DNA from: Nocardioides cremeus
GTDB taxonomy: Bacteria > Actinomycetota > Actinomycetes > Propionibacteriales > Nocardioidaceae
NCBI RefSeq assembly: GCF_030518195.1
Contig: NZ_JAULSC010000024.1
Location: forward strand, 1-56,053
DNA length: 56,053 nucleotides
Direction: 5' to 3'
Shown: in pieces, positions 36,221 through 45,171 of the stretch
How the letters are laid out: every line of letters begins with the position of its first letter
Numbering within the stretch: position 1 is the stretch's first letter
Notes under the pieces: generated by a model
What the model saw: only the letters and a program-made list of their open reading frames with translations
Database searches by the model: none
What the model was told of the DNA's origin: nothing
Made by a program: the position numbers and the translations under genes

Positions 36221-36976
36221 TCAGCGCTGCAAGATCAGCTGCCAGGCGAATCCCACACGGTTGAACGGCTCTCGGTCGCATAGCTCCAACTCGAGCGCCA
36301 GAAGGTCTTCGAAGAAGGACGGGTCGTGCTTGGCGGTGTTGTCGACGAGCAGGTCGTTCGCAATCCGATTGCCGTAGACCCCGACGGGGGTCATGCCTGC
36401 CTCGGTTGCCTCGCTGACGATGGCGTCGACGCTGACCTTCCTAGCATCCGTTTGGAAGGTCTCGACCTTGGCTCGCTCGGCCTGTAGTTCAGCCAGGGCC
36501 GCAGCGGGGCCACCGTTCAGCAACTCGCGAAGGACGCGGCCGTCGGGGTTGACGTCCATGATCGAGAGCCGGCCGCCGGGTCGGACGTGACTCGCAAGGG
36601 CCGCGACATCGCCATCGCCGCCGCTGCGGTAGCGCAGCACGAAGTGACACATCACGAGGTCCCATTCACCGGCTGGGAGATCATCCAGCCCACCACGGAT
36701 CGTCGTGACGTTGGTGCCCGCAGTGGCCGCGCGCCGCAGGGCTTCTTCCAGCCACTCTGCTGAAGGATCGACGACGGTCACGTCGTGCCCCGCTAGCGCG
36801 AGGGGCAGTGCGTCCATGCCGTCGCCGCCTCCAACATCAAGGACCCGGATCTGCTCACCGAGGTGTTCCGTCTGACGTCGCAGGACCTCGCCGACAACGC
36901 CGTACCGGATCCGCGCCCACGGGGTTTCGGTGTAATCGCGCCAGGCTGCCAACTTCTCGCTGAAAACGTCAGTCAC
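36221..36976 (-). CDS. SAM-dependent methyltransferase (class I)
   Basis: 251 residues from the GTG at 36976 (VTDVFSEKLAAWRDYTETPW). Motif I is VLDVGGGDGMDALPLAL, motif II VTVVDPSAEWLEEAL, motif III DLVMCHFVLRY and motif IV RPGGRLSIMDVNP. It resembles the SmtA/UbiE group of small-molecule or tRNA methylases. A longer frame upstream is Arg/Pro-rich and crosses a repeat copy, so I do not use it. Substrate unknown. Confidence 0.8.
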   Translation of the reverse strand: MTDVFSEKLAAWRDYTETPWARIRYGVVGEVLRRQTEHLGEQIRVLDVGGGDGMDALPLALAGHDVTVVDPSAEWLEEALRRAATAGTNVTTIRGGLDDLPAGEWDLVMCHFVLRYRSGGDGDVAALASHVRPGGRLSIMDVNPDGRVLRELLNGGPAAALAELQAERAKVETFQTDARKVSVDAIVSEATEAGMTPVGVYGNRIANDLLVDNTAKHDPSFFEDLLALELELCDREPFNRVGFAWQLILQR

Positions 36977-37076
36977 GGGTGCCAGTCTGCCGTCCCCGTG
37001 ATTGTTGAGCTCGTGCGACGGCCAGCCAAGCGCGGTAAGTCGCCCTGTGCGACGTCCGGTCATCGGCCGCGCGCGG

Positions 37077-37120
37077 ATCGGCTCGCGGAGCGTGCCAGTG
37101 CGGGCCATATCCGGGCACGC
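37077..37120. repeat. Palindromic repeat, copy D (half, inverted)
   Basis: GGATCGGCTCGCGGAGCGTG and CCAGTGCGGG correspond to the reverse complement of the left arm of copies A and B. It lies between the methyltransferase start and the end of the broken GNAT gene. Confidence 0.55.
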
Positions 37121-37131
37121 CGCCACGCGGG

Positions 37132-37643
37132 CTATGCCTCGGCGGTCTCCGGGCTGACATAGATCCACAGGGCGAGGACGGCGCTCTCGTGGACTCGGAG
37201 CGCAAGAGACTCGACCCGCTCCCACCCCTCGGACTCGTATAGCGCAATCGGTGCCGTTAGTGCCTGCCCGACGTCGAGCACAGCGCGTTGCCCCAGAGAC
37301 TGTGCCTGCTTGGTCGCATGGCGTAGGAGGGCTCGGCCGATGCCGGCCCGACGCAGAGCAGGCGCGGTGAACAGCGGGAAATGACTACCAGCCGCTCGGC
37401 CGGCAATCGGGTAGCCCGTTGTGCAGCGTCAAGCGTCGGGTCAACGGAAGCCTGATGGAGCGCGACGTGGCCAATTATGCGGCCGTCACGCTCCGCGACC
37501 CATGCCGCGACCTCGTAGTCGGGCGTGATGAACCTCGGGACGTCCTCTGGGAGGTATGGCGGGTAGCCGTCGAGCTCATGAACCTGCACCAACAAGTCGA
37601 GGCAGGCCGACGTGTCCTCCCCGGTCTTCTCGCGTATGGGCAT
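37132..37643 (-). pseudogene. GNAT-family N-acetyltransferase with one frameshift
   Basis: The first frame from the ATG at 37643 runs MPIREKTGEDTSACLDLLVQ ... AAWVAERDGRIIGHVALHQAS ... PAERLVVIS. The family then continues in another frame as HFPLFTAPALRRAGIGRALL, RHATKQAQSLGQRAVLDV and ALYESEGWERVESLALRV to a stop at 37132. RRAGIG is the acetyl-CoA loop. One base lost or gained near 37385 explains it. Either the gene is dead or the base is a sequencing error; the remainder is intact. Confidence 0.75.
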
Positions 37644-37723
37644 GAGACGAACGCTAACGGCATGTTCAGCGTCACGGACCGTCGCCGAAGGGATCGGCCC
37701 GCGGGGGTGCCACAGCGGAATCG

Positions 37724-38020
37724 TCAAGCGGTCAGGACATGCTCGTAGTGCTCGACGGTGGGAAAGGGCTCGTAGAAGTGGTGCAGCAACTGGCGCCACT
37801 GCTGGTACTCCGCGGAACCGCGAAACCCCACAGTGTGGTCCTCCAGTCCGTCCCATTCCACCAGCAGCAGGTAGGTGCTCGGGCGCTCCAGGCACCTCGA
37901 CAATGTCAGGCTCCTGAAGCCGGGCATGCTCGCAATGATGGTCTTGGCCTGCCTGAAGGCGGCCTCGAAGTCGTCTTCGTGGCCCGGCCTGACCGGAAGT
38001 AGCGCATGTTCAAGAGTCAC
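37724..38020 (-). CDS. Antibiotic biosynthesis monooxygenase (ABM)-domain protein
   Basis: 98 residues with the dimeric alpha-beta barrel pattern: HALLPVRPGHEDDFEAAFRQA, SMPGFRSLTLSRCLERPSTYLLLVEWDGLEDH and SAEYQQWRQLLHHFYEP. Such small proteins act as heme- or quinol-linked monooxygenases or are of unknown function. ATG at 38020. Lies 430 bp upstream of bioB on the opposite strand. Confidence 0.8.
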   Translation of the reverse strand: MTLEHALLPVRPGHEDDFEAAFRQAKTIIASMPGFRSLTLSRCLERPSTYLLLVEWDGLEDHTVGFRGSAEYQQWRQLLHHFYEPFPTVEHYEHVLTA

Positions 38021-38100
38021 CTTTCAATGGTCGCAGCCGGCCTCCCAGGTCCAACGGTCAGGGTCGGGTCCTGCGCGAGGTCCAAACACGCATCTCACAA

Positions 38101-38136
38101 AGGGATCGGCACGCGGAGCGTGACCAGTGCGGGATC
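38101..38136. repeat. Palindromic repeat, copy E (half, inverted)
   Basis: GGGATCGGCACGCGGAGCG, then TGACCAGTGCGGGATC: the reverse complement reads GATCCCGCACTGGTCACGC, then TCCGCG, the left arm of copies A and B. Located in the intergenic region ahead of the biotin operon. Confidence 0.65.
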
Positions 38137-38398
38137 GCAATTCGCAGCCGGAAGTTCGTCCGCGCTCTCAACCGTCACGACATGGTCGGATCCATGGGCC
38201 GAGTCGGCGCCGGTGGCAGACCCGTGGTTCTCCTTCAAGTGCGTGACTTAGTCGTTTCATACCGAAGATCCCGCCGATGACCACCTACTTCGCGCAGCCC
38301 CGCCGTGGGTCCTCAAACCCCACCACTTCACGGGACTCTCCTGCAGCGTGCCGCAAGCACCCATCTATGGCGCGCGACGTCAAGAGCGCCTAACCTTC

Positions 38399-38417
38399 AC
38401 CTGAACGCCGTTCAGGT
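38399..38417. promoter_or_regulatory. BioQ-type operator upstream of bioB
   Basis: Perfect palindrome ACCTGAAC-GCC-GTTCAGGT, 33 bp before the bioB ATG. TGAAC-N3-GTTCA is the known core bound by the TetR-type biotin repressor BioQ in actinobacteria. No bioQ gene is in the window, so a host regulator would have to act here. Confidence 0.75.
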
Positions 38418-38449
38418 ACCAGCCCTCGAATGTGTCCCAAAGGAGCTCC

Positions 38450-39523
38450 ATGACCACGCAGTTCGACCAGATCGCCGACAAGGTCCTCGCCGGAGGCGAC
38501 GCGAGCCCGAACGACGCCCTCGCGATCCTCCGCGCGCCAGAGGAGGAGCTGATGCACCTCGTGGCGGCCGCCGGCCGGCTCCGCCGGGCGTACTTCGCCA
38601 ACACCGTCAAGGTCAACTACCTGGTCAACCTCAAGTCCGGGCTCTGCCCGGAGAACTGCAACTACTGCAGCCAAGCCCTCGGCTCCCAGGCGCCGATCCT
38701 CAAGTACTCCTGGCTCTCCAAGGACGAGACCCTCAAACAGGCCGGCGCCGGGCTCAAAGGCGGCGCCACACGGGTGTGCATGGTCTCCTCCGGCCGTGGC
38801 CCCTCCGACCGCGACATCGACAAGGTCACGGAGATGATCGAGGCGCTTAAGCAGGAGCACCCTGACGTCGAGGTCTGCGCCTGCCTCGGCCTCCTCAAGG
38901 CCGGCCAGGCCGAGCGCCTCAAGGCTGCCGGCGTCGACGCCTACAACCACAACATCAACACCGCCGAGTCCAACCACGACAACATCGTCCAGACGCATAC
39001 CTACGACGACCGCGTCGAGACCATCAGCAAGGCGAAGTCCGCGGGCCTGTCCCCCTGCTCCGGACTCATCGCGGGTCTCAACGAGACCGACGAGCAGCTC
39101 GTCGAGGCACTGTTCGCGCTGAAGGAGCTCGGCGCTGACTCGATCCCGGTCAACTTCCTGATGCCGTTCGACGGGACGCCCTACGAGAACACCTGGGAGC
39201 TCGAACCCATCCGGTGCGTGAAGATCCTCGCGATGGCCCGGTTCGTCTGCCCGGACAAGGAGATCCGGATCGCTGGCGGCCGTGAGATGCACCTGCGGTC
39301 CCTGCAGGCGATTGCGCTGCAGGTGGCCAACTCCATTTTCCTCGGTGACTACCTCACCAGCGAAGGGCAGGACGCCAAGGCCGACATCCAGATGCTCAAG
39401 GACAACGGGTTCGTCATCCTGGGCGCCGAGGATGCCCTCACCGACACCGGCTGCGAGGCCCGGCCGAATGGTCTGGCCATCCGACAGCGGGGGTCCGGCA
39501 CCGATGTCCCCGCCAACGCATGA
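38450..39523 (+). CDS. bioB: Biotin synthase BioB
   Basis: Radical-SAM insertion of sulfur into dethiobiotin. 357 residues from the ATG at 38450 after AAAGGAGCTCC; an ATG six codons earlier lacks a site. The [4Fe-4S] motif is CPENCNYC, the [2Fe-2S] site residues lie in TRVCMVSSGRGPS, VEVCACLG and the Arg-containing IRIAGGREMHLR, and YNHNINTAES is typical. Heads the operon bioB-bioA-bioF-bioD; its stop overlaps the bioA start (ATGA). Confidence 0.96.
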   Translation: MTTQFDQIADKVLAGGDASPNDALAILRAPEEELMHLVAAAGRLRRAYFANTVKVNYLVNLKSGLCPENCNYCSQALGSQAPILKYSWLSKDETLKQAGAGLKGGATRVCMVSSGRGPSDRDIDKVTEMIEALKQEHPDVEVCACLGLLKAGQAERLKAAGVDAYNHNINTAESNHDNIVQTHTYDDRVETISKAKSAGLSPCSGLIAGLNETDEQLVEALFALKELGADSIPVNFLMPFDGTPYENTWELEPIRCVKILAMARFVCPDKEIRIAGGREMHLRSLQAIALQVANSIFLGDYLTSEGQDAKADIQMLKDNGFVILGAEDALTDTGCEARPNGLAIRQRGSGTDVPANA

Positions 39524-40833
39524 CCGGCATCCCGAAGCCGATGACCCTCGCCCAGCCCGCCGAAGACGAGTTCCTCGCCTACGACCGCGAGCACCTCTGG
39601 CACCCGTACACCTCGATGACCGACCCCACGCCGGTCCGGCTGGTGACGGGTGCACACGGTGCCCGCCTCGCCCTCGCCGACGGCCGCGAGGTGGTCGACG
39701 GCATGTCCTCGTGGTGGGCGGCGGTCCACGGCTATCGCCATCCCGCGCTCGACCGGGCGGTCACCGACCAGCTTGGGCAGATGGCGCACGTGATGTTCGG
39801 CGGCCTCACCCACGTGCCCGCAGTCGAGCTGGGCCGCCGCCTCGTGGAGATCACGCCCGACCCGCTCGACAAGGTCTTCCTGGCGGACTCCGGCTCGGTC
39901 GCCGTGGAGGTGGCGCTCAAGATGGTGCTGCAGCACCAGCGCGGGACCGGCCGTCCAGAGCGGACCCGGATGCTCACGGTCCTCGGTGGCTACCACGGTG
40001 ACACCTTCGACTGCATGAGCGTGACCGACCCGGTCGCTGGCATGCACGCCATCTGGCGCGGCCTCCTCCCCGAGCAGGTCTTCGCGCCCCGGCCTCCGTC
40101 GTACGACGCCACGCCGCCCGATCTCCAGGCGTGGGCTGGGGCGTTCCGCGCGCTGGCAGCGGCCCACGCGCACGAGCTGGCCGGGATCGTGGTGGAGCCC
40201 CTGCTCCAAGGAGCCGGCGGCATGCGCCCCTACCTAGAGGCCTGTCTCCACGTCTTCCGCGAAGTCGCCGACGAGCACGACCTGGTGCTGGTGTTCGACG
40301 AGATCGCGACCGGCTTCGGGCGGACCGGGCACCTGTTCGTCAGCGAGGTGGTCACCCCCGACATCCTCTGCATCGGTAAGGCGCTCACCGGCGGTTACCT
40401 CACGCTGGCCGCCGTGCTGACCACGGACGAGGTGGCGCGAGGCATCTCGGCGAGCGAATCAGGCGTGCTGATGCACGGCCCCACCTACATGGGCAACCCG
40501 CTCGCCTGCGCCGTCGCATCGGCGTCCATCGACCTCCTCCGGGAGGGCGACTGGAAGGCGGACGTCGCCAGGATCAACCGTGCGCTCACCGCGGGCCTCG
40601 AGCCACTCCGGGCCACGCCGGGCGTGGCCGACGTGAGGACGCTCGGCGCGGTCGGCGTCGTACAGCTGGACCATGCGGTCGACGTGGTCGCCGCCACCGA
40701 GGCTGCGCTCGCGGCCGGCGCATGGCTGCGGCCGTTCCGCGACCTGGTCTACGCGATGCCGCCGTACGTCATCAGCGACGACGAGCTCGACCGGCTCGTC
40801 GCGGGGATCAGAGGGGCGGTGCGCGCCGGATGA
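39520..40833 (+). CDS. bioA: Adenosylmethionine-8-amino-7-oxononanoate aminotransferase BioA
   Basis: SAM-dependent transamination of KAPA to DAPA. 437-residue class-III aminotransferase: HLWHPYTSMTDP near the N-terminus, DGMSSWWAAVHGY, GGYHGDTFDCMSVTDP, VFDEIATGFGRTG and the PLP lysine in ILCIGKALTGGYLTLA. ATG at 39520 overlaps the bioB stop; an internal ATG eight codons later (MTLAQPAED) is possible. Its end overlaps bioF by ATGA. Confidence 0.95.
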   Translation: MTGIPKPMTLAQPAEDEFLAYDREHLWHPYTSMTDPTPVRLVTGAHGARLALADGREVVDGMSSWWAAVHGYRHPALDRAVTDQLGQMAHVMFGGLTHVPAVELGRRLVEITPDPLDKVFLADSGSVAVEVALKMVLQHQRGTGRPERTRMLTVLGGYHGDTFDCMSVTDPVAGMHAIWRGLLPEQVFAPRPPSYDATPPDLQAWAGAFRALAAAHAHELAGIVVEPLLQGAGGMRPYLEACLHVFREVADEHDLVLVFDEIATGFGRTGHLFVSEVVTPDILCIGKALTGGYLTLAAVLTTDEVARGISASESGVLMHGPTYMGNPLACAVASASIDLLREGDWKADVARINRALTAGLEPLRATPGVADVRTLGAVGVVQLDHAVDVVAATEAALAAGAWLRPFRDLVYAMPPYVISDDELDRLVAGIRGAVRAG

Positions 40834-41960
40834 GCACAAGCTGGAGCCGGTGGCTGGGAGCCGAGGCAGCGGCGCGGGAGGATGCCGGCCTCACCCGGCG
40901 GCTGAGGTCGCGGCCGGTTGACGATCCGACGATCGACCTCGCTGGCAACGACTATCTCGGCCTCGCGCGGTCACCCGTCGTGAAGCAGGCGGCGGCGGAC
41001 GCCGCTCTTGCGTGGGGCGCCGGAGCCGGAGCCTCGCGGCTGGTGACCGGGACCCTTGAGGTGCACACCGACCTCGAGGACGAGTTCGCGGCGCGGCTCG
41101 GGCAGCCATCGGCCCTCGTCCTCTCGACCGGTTACCACGCCAACCTCGCCGTCGTCACCGCGCTCGCCGACCGATCCACTCGCGTGATCTCGGACGCGCA
41201 CATCCACGCCTCCCTCGTCGACGGGACCCGCTTGTCGCGCGCCCGGCTGACCGTGGTGCCGCACAGCGACATCGGCGCCGTGGCCGACGGCCTGGCCAGT
41301 GCGACTGCGGCCGGCGAGCGCACCGTCGTGCTGGCTGAATCCGTCTACTCCGTGCTCGGCGACGCGGCCCCACTGACGGAGCTCGCCGAGCTCTGCGAGC
41401 AGCACGACGCCCTGCTGGTGGTCGACGAGGCGCATGGGCTGGGAGTGCACGGTCCGGGACTCGTCGCTTCCCTGGGACTCGCGGGACACCCGCACGTCGT
41501 CGTGACGGTGACGCTGTCGAAGGCCCTCGGCAGCCAGGGTGGCGCCGTCCTCGGGCCGACGGCGCTGCGCGAGCACCTCGTCAACCGTGCCCGACCGTTT
41601 ATCTTCGACACCGGCCTGGCGCCGGCGTCCGCCGCCGGCGCGCTCGCGGCGCTGCGGGAGCTGACCGCACGTCCCGAGCTCGCCGCCGTGGTGCGGGACC
41701 GGGTGCGTGAGCTGGCCGAGGCGCTCGGTGTCGCAGTACCGGCCGGCGCCGTGCTGTCCGTGCCGATGTCCTCCCCCGGCGCCGCCGTCGCCGCGCAGCA
41801 GACAGCCGCGGAGCGGGGCCTCTACATCGGCTGCTTCAGGCCACCTTCGGTGCCCGACGGCATCTCACGGCTGCGGATCACCGCCAACGCCGCGATCCCG
41901 GCGCACGCCTGGGCCCGTGCTGTCGCAACGCTGGTCGACCTGGTCGAGGAGCACCGATGA
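40830..41960 (+). CDS. bioF: 8-amino-7-oxononanoate synthase BioF
   Basis: Condenses pimeloyl-ACP/CoA with alanine to give KAPA. 376 residues from the ATG at 40830 (MSTSWSRWLGAEAAA). Alpha-oxoamine-synthase motifs: LAGNDYLGLARSP, GAGASRLVTGTLEVHTDLE, DAHIHASLVDGTRLS, VVDEAHGLGVHGPG and the lysine in VTLSKALGSQGGAVLG. The longer frame upstream is a shadow of bioA. No bioC, bioH or bioW is present, so pimelate supply must be encoded elsewhere. Confidence 0.95.
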   Translation: MSTSWSRWLGAEAAAREDAGLTRRLRSRPVDDPTIDLAGNDYLGLARSPVVKQAAADAALAWGAGAGASRLVTGTLEVHTDLEDEFAARLGQPSALVLSTGYHANLAVVTALADRSTRVISDAHIHASLVDGTRLSRARLTVVPHSDIGAVADGLASATAAGERTVVLAESVYSVLGDAAPLTELAELCEQHDALLVVDEAHGLGVHGPGLVASLGLAGHPHVVVTVTLSKALGSQGGAVLGPTALREHLVNRARPFIFDTGLAPASAAGALAALRELTARPELAAVVRDRVRELAEALGVAVPAGAVLSVPMSSPGAAVAAQQTAAERGLYIGCFRPPSVPDGISRLRITANAAIPAHAWARAVATLVDLVEEHR

Positions 41961-42670
41961 CCCCCGGGAACGGCAAGCGGGTCGTCGTGGTGACCGGCAC
42001 CGACACCGGTGTGGGGAAGACCGTCACGGCCGCTGCCCTGGCCGCGGTGGCGCAGGGTCGGGTCACTGTGGTCAAGCCCGTGCAGACCGGCATCGGCGGC
42101 ATCGATCCCGACGAGCCCGACACCGCGGCCGTCCACCGGCTCACCGGCCGCGACGTGCACCAGCTGGTCGGCCTGGCAGAGCCACTCGCACCCGACGTCG
42201 CGGCCCGACGGCAGGGGGTTGCGATCCCGCCGGTCGCCGACCACGTCGCGCAGGTCCTGGCACTGATGCCCGACCACGACGTCGTGGTGGTGGAAGGGGC
42301 CGGCGGGCTGCTGGTCCGGCTCGACGCCGTCGGCGGCACGCTGCTCGACCTAGCCGTCCAGCTGCGCGATCTCCTCCCCGCCGAGGCCGCGTTGGACGTA
42401 GTGGTGGTCGCCCGCCCAGGCCTCGGCACCCTCAACCACACCGAGCTCACCGTCGCCGCCCTCCGGTACCGGGGCATCGAGCCGGCCGGACTGGTGGTCG
42501 GGTCGTGGCCGGCCGCACCGGGGCTGGCCGAGAGGTGCAACCTGACGGACCTTCCCCGGGTGACCGACGTGCCCGTGCTCGCCGTGCTGCCCGAGGGGGC
42601 GGGGCTCCTGCCGCCGCCCGAGTTCGTCGAGGCGGCTCCTGGATGGTTCGCCGGACAGAGGACCCGATGA
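41957..42670 (+). CDS. bioD: Dethiobiotin synthetase BioD
   Basis: ATP-dependent ureido-ring closure on DAPA. 237 residues with the P-loop GTDTGVGKTVTAAAL, KPVQTGIGG, VVVEGAGGLLVRLD and ARPGLGTLNHTELTV. ATG at 41957 overlaps the bioF stop. Last gene of the operon. The DNA changes character right after its stop, where an IS256-type fragment begins on the other strand. Confidence 0.95.
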   Translation: MTPGNGKRVVVVTGTDTGVGKTVTAAALAAVAQGRVTVVKPVQTGIGGIDPDEPDTAAVHRLTGRDVHQLVGLAEPLAPDVAARRQGVAIPPVADHVAQVLALMPDHDVVVVEGAGGLLVRLDAVGGTLLDLAVQLRDLLPAEAALDVVVVARPGLGTLNHTELTVAALRYRGIEPAGLVVGSWPAAPGLAERCNLTDLPRVTDVPVLAVLPEGAGLLPPPEFVEAAPGWFAGQRTR

Positions 42671-42714
42671 CCGCCCTGGTGTGCCCTGCGCTTTTTGGAC
42701 AGTCGGAGGTCCGG

Positions 42715-42808
42715 GGGAACGTGCCAGCCCGGTCGCGCGGGACCGCCAGGTCGGCGTCGCCAATCTGGGTGGCGACCGTCTTCGCAGTCGACCCATTGCG
42801 GGAGTTGG
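42715..42808 (-). pseudogene. IS256-family transposase fragment
   Basis: Minus strand reads NSRNGSTAKTVATQIGDADL, then AVPRDRAGTFP. This is the conserved N-terminal RNG..KTV.T..GD..L.VPRDR.G.F segment of IS256/mutator-type transposases. Flanking sequence shows no more of the protein. It marks a past insertion just after bioD. Confidence 0.65.
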
Positions 42809-43039
42809 GAAACGCCGCCGCGTCCGGGGCGCCCTTGTCTCCCAGCCCAGGTGGTCGCTCAGCTCGACCTGCAGGCCGGTGCCGCTTCCCAGGCTGCCGG
42901 CCAGACCAGACCGGCATGGCCGAGCTGTTCCTGGACTTAGCTCTGCGAAGACCTCGCCCTTTGGTCTAGGACGTGCAGTCAGTGCACCTGCGGCGTCGAC
43001 CACATCAGATCCAGCCGCTTAGAACTGATGGATTCCTCA

Positions 43040-43102
43040 GCCCCACCGACTGGCGGCGTCCGCCTGATCCACGAGCGTGCCGTCGAGGTCGAATGCCACC
43101 AT
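43040..43102 (-). pseudogene. HAD-type hydrolase, N-terminal fragment
   Basis: Minus strand from 43102 reads MVAFDLDGTLVDQADAASRW and then a stop. FDLDGTLVD is the HAD nucleophile motif. Only about 20 residues remain, so this is the 5' stump of a phosphatase gene cut off near 43040. Confidence 0.6.
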
Positions 43103-43230
43103 CTCCACGCAAGCAGTCTGCCTGCTGACACGCACCGCGATATCGCATTGGTGCGCGCTCTCCGGTACGGGTTCAAGCGTCCGACAAGCCGAACCCCATG
43201 AGGGCACTCAGGCGCATGCGGGCATGGTGA

Positions 43231-43276
43231 GGCGCCGGCGTCCCGCACGGGTGTCGGATTCGGGACAGCCGGCGCC
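43231..43276. repeat. Hairpin downstream of recombinase copy 2
   Basis: Arms GGCGCCGGCGTCCCG and CGGGACAGCCGGCGCC, one extra base; loop on the gene's strand AATCCGACACCCGTG. It begins 12 bases after the recombinase stop (minus strand) and is closely related to the hairpin after copy 3. Confidence 0.65.
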
Positions 43277-43287
43277 GTGAGGTGGTC

Positions 43288-43902
43288 TTAACGCTTGGAT
43301 GTCGTCTCGGCGAGGCCGGCTCTGGCTTCGACGCGTTGACGTTCGATGGCGCGGTAGACGGTGGAGCGGCCGACGCCGAACAGTTCGGCGACCTCCAGGG
43401 TGCTGTACTCGCCGCTGTGCACTAGCGAGACCAGGTGCGCCTCCTGCCTCCGGTTGAGTTTCGGCTGCTTGCCGCGCAGCCGACCCTTGGCCTTGGCGAC
43501 CTTCATGCCCTCGCGGGTGCGAAGCCGAATCAGGTCGGACTCGAACTCGGCCACCATCGCCAGCACGTTGAACAGCAGCCGTCCGACCGCGTCGGTTGGG
43601 TCGTACACGGACCCGCCCAAGGAGAGGCTAATCTGCCGAGTGGTGAGCTCGTCAGCGATCGCTCGCGCATCAGGCAGAGACCGAGCCAAGCGGTCGAGCT
43701 TTGTCACCACCAGGGTATCGCCGGCACGGCAGGCGGCGAGTGCCTCGCGAAGTCCCGGGCGTTCCCGGTTGGTGCCGGTTAGGCCGTGATCGACATAGAT
43801 CCGCTCAGCCTCGACGCCGAGGCCGAGCAGGGCGTCGCGCTGGGCGGTGAGGTCTTGTTGATCGGTGGAGCATCGGGCGTACCCGACAAGCAGCGCGCTC
43901 AT
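43288..43902 (-). CDS. Serine recombinase (resolvase/invertase family), copy 2
   Basis: 204 residues, same architecture as copies 1 and 3: catalytic Ser in GYARCSTDQQDL, TKLDRLARSLPDA, EFESDLIRLRTREG, and the C-terminal HTH in VAELFGVGRSTVYRAI. It is nearly identical to the others over the catalytic domain; the last ten residues (EARAGLAETTSKR) differ most. It has the shared leader GGAGGTGCGCC before ATG. Opposite in orientation to copies 1 and 3, so the pair 1/2 brackets the biotin operon as inverted repeats. Confidence 0.92.
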   Translation of the reverse strand: MSALLVGYARCSTDQQDLTAQRDALLGLGVEAERIYVDHGLTGTNRERPGLREALAACRAGDTLVVTKLDRLARSLPDARAIADELTTRQISLSLGGSVYDPTDAVGRLLFNVLAMVAEFESDLIRLRTREGMKVAKAKGRLRGKQPKLNRRQEAHLVSLVHSGEYSTLEVAELFGVGRSTVYRAIERQRVEARAGLAETTSKR

Positions 43903-44052
43903 GGCGCACCTCCAGAGCTGGGCCCGGCCCGCCGTCAGTTTGTGGCGCGCTCGGGCAGCGGCTGAGGCCGATACCAGTCATTGAGTTCTCGACCCCCCGA
44001 AGTCGCAAGTGGTCTGAGAAGACGACGTACGACCGTGCCCTCACGAAGCGGA

Positions 44053-44556
44053 TCAGTCCGCGCTTCTGAGCGACAACTCGATGTCGGCGACCTTCTGCAC
44101 CAGGAGCAGGCTTTCGGGAATGCGGCGAAAGCCCAAGGCCTCGTAGAACCGAGCGACACGCTCGTGTAGGGCGTCCACGACGACAAGTCGGGCAGCCACC
44201 GTTTGTGTCGCATCGACGACCCGCTGCATCGCGTCGGCGACCAGGACCGCTCCCAGGCCCTGCCCCCGCAGAGACTCCGACAGGGCGAGGCGAGCCAGCA
44301 GGACTGCCGGAATCTCTACCGGCCCGCCACGACCGACCTTGCTGGGAACCTCATCGCGCGCCACCTTGTGAGCCGCCAGCGCGTAGTAGCCCACGGCGAC
44401 ACCGTCCTGATCGGCCCAGACCCACGTTCGAGCCGTGCGACGGGCCTCCGCGGGAGCGGCCTGCTCAGCCAACCACGCGTCCAGCGACGGCTCACCGCAA
44501 CTGAACCCGCCGACGTTGTGCCGCTCGGGATCGAACCGCTCGGACCGCAGACTCAC
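44053..44556 (-). CDS. GNAT toxin of a DUF1778-GNAT (TacAT-type) toxin-antitoxin pair
   Basis: 167 residues: FDPERHNVGGFSCGEPSLDAWL, VAVGYYALAAHKV, LARLALSESLRGQGLGAVLV (acetyl-CoA loop RGQGLG) and HERVARFYEALGFRRIPES. This is the pattern of TacT-like toxins that acetylate the amino group of aminoacyl-tRNA. The DUF1778 antitoxin gene lies two bases upstream on the same strand, as in all known pairs. Complete length; start ATG at 44556. Confidence 0.85.
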   Translation of the reverse strand: MSLRSERFDPERHNVGGFSCGEPSLDAWLAEQAAPAEARRTARTWVWADQDGVAVGYYALAAHKVARDEVPSKVGRGGPVEIPAVLLARLALSESLRGQGLGAVLVADAMQRVVDATQTVAARLVVVDALHERVARFYEALGFRRIPESLLLVQKVADIELSLRSAD

Positions 44557-44558
44557 CG

Positions 44559-44837
44559 TCAGTCGCGGATGATCGTTTCGCGCGCCTGCTGCGCCGCACG
44601 CGCGAGCGCCGCGTTGGCACGAGGCGCCGCGTCGAGCGCGTCCAGCAGATCGTCGAAGAACTCAGCAGGCACCGTGGTGGTGGCCTCGTGCTCGCGAATG
44701 ACGCGCTCCGCCTTCTCCTCAGCCGCAGTCCGGGCAAACTCGCTGACCGGCTCGTGCACCAGCTCTGCGGCGCGCTCGATGCGCGACTTACGCTCCGGGC
44801 GGACCCGGAACTCCAAACGAGCAGACGCTGCTGGCAT
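44559..44837 (-). CDS. DUF1778-family ribbon-helix-helix antitoxin (TacA-type)
   Basis: 92 residues: ARLEFRVRPERKSRIERAAE, then LVHEPVSEFARTAAEEKAERVI form the RHH DNA-binding part. A flexible end containing EFFDDLLDALDAAP wraps the toxin in known structures. The ATG at 44837 follows AGGAGGTGACC. Just upstream, GTCCGTAC occurs twice 12 bp apart, a likely autorepression site. Confidence 0.85.
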   Translation of the reverse strand: MPAASARLEFRVRPERKSRIERAAELVHEPVSEFARTAAEEKAERVIREHEATTTVPAEFFDDLLDALDAAPRANAALARAAQQARETIIRD

Positions 44838-44860
44838 CGACGGTCACCTCCTCATGGTAC

Positions 44861-44880
44861 GTACGGACAACTGTACGGAC
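44861..44880. promoter_or_regulatory. Direct repeat GTACGGAC x2, probable antitoxin operator
   Basis: GTACGGAC at 44861-44868 and again at 44873-44880, 24-43 bp upstream of the antitoxin ATG. Autoregulated TA operons usually carry such paired half-sites. Confidence 0.45.
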
Positions 44881-45171
44881 ACCTAGCAATGATGTCGAGG
44901 GATTTGGATCACCGGCCAGGGATCGCTATCCGGGACGGTGTAGCAGCCGACGGTGGCGGTCGGCCGCGAGGCCACGACGGCGTCGGGCAGCTGGTTCACG
45001 GCACGAGCATCGCCGACGCCGCCATACGAATCTGCCCGACCGGGCAGGGGGCAGCGGCTCAGGAGATCCGTCGACGGCCCCGGTGCTGGGTCGTCCCCGA
45101 CGCACAAAGCGCGTCCGCGCCCGAAGACGACCCACGCACAGTGCGCAACCGCACTGCGGCTCCGTGGTGGT
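44881..45171. other. Intergenic between the TA operon and the cyclase gene
   Basis: No supported gene. A minus-strand frame at 44883-45107 has no motif or ribosome-binding site that I recognise. Probably a remnant. Confidence 0.4.
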
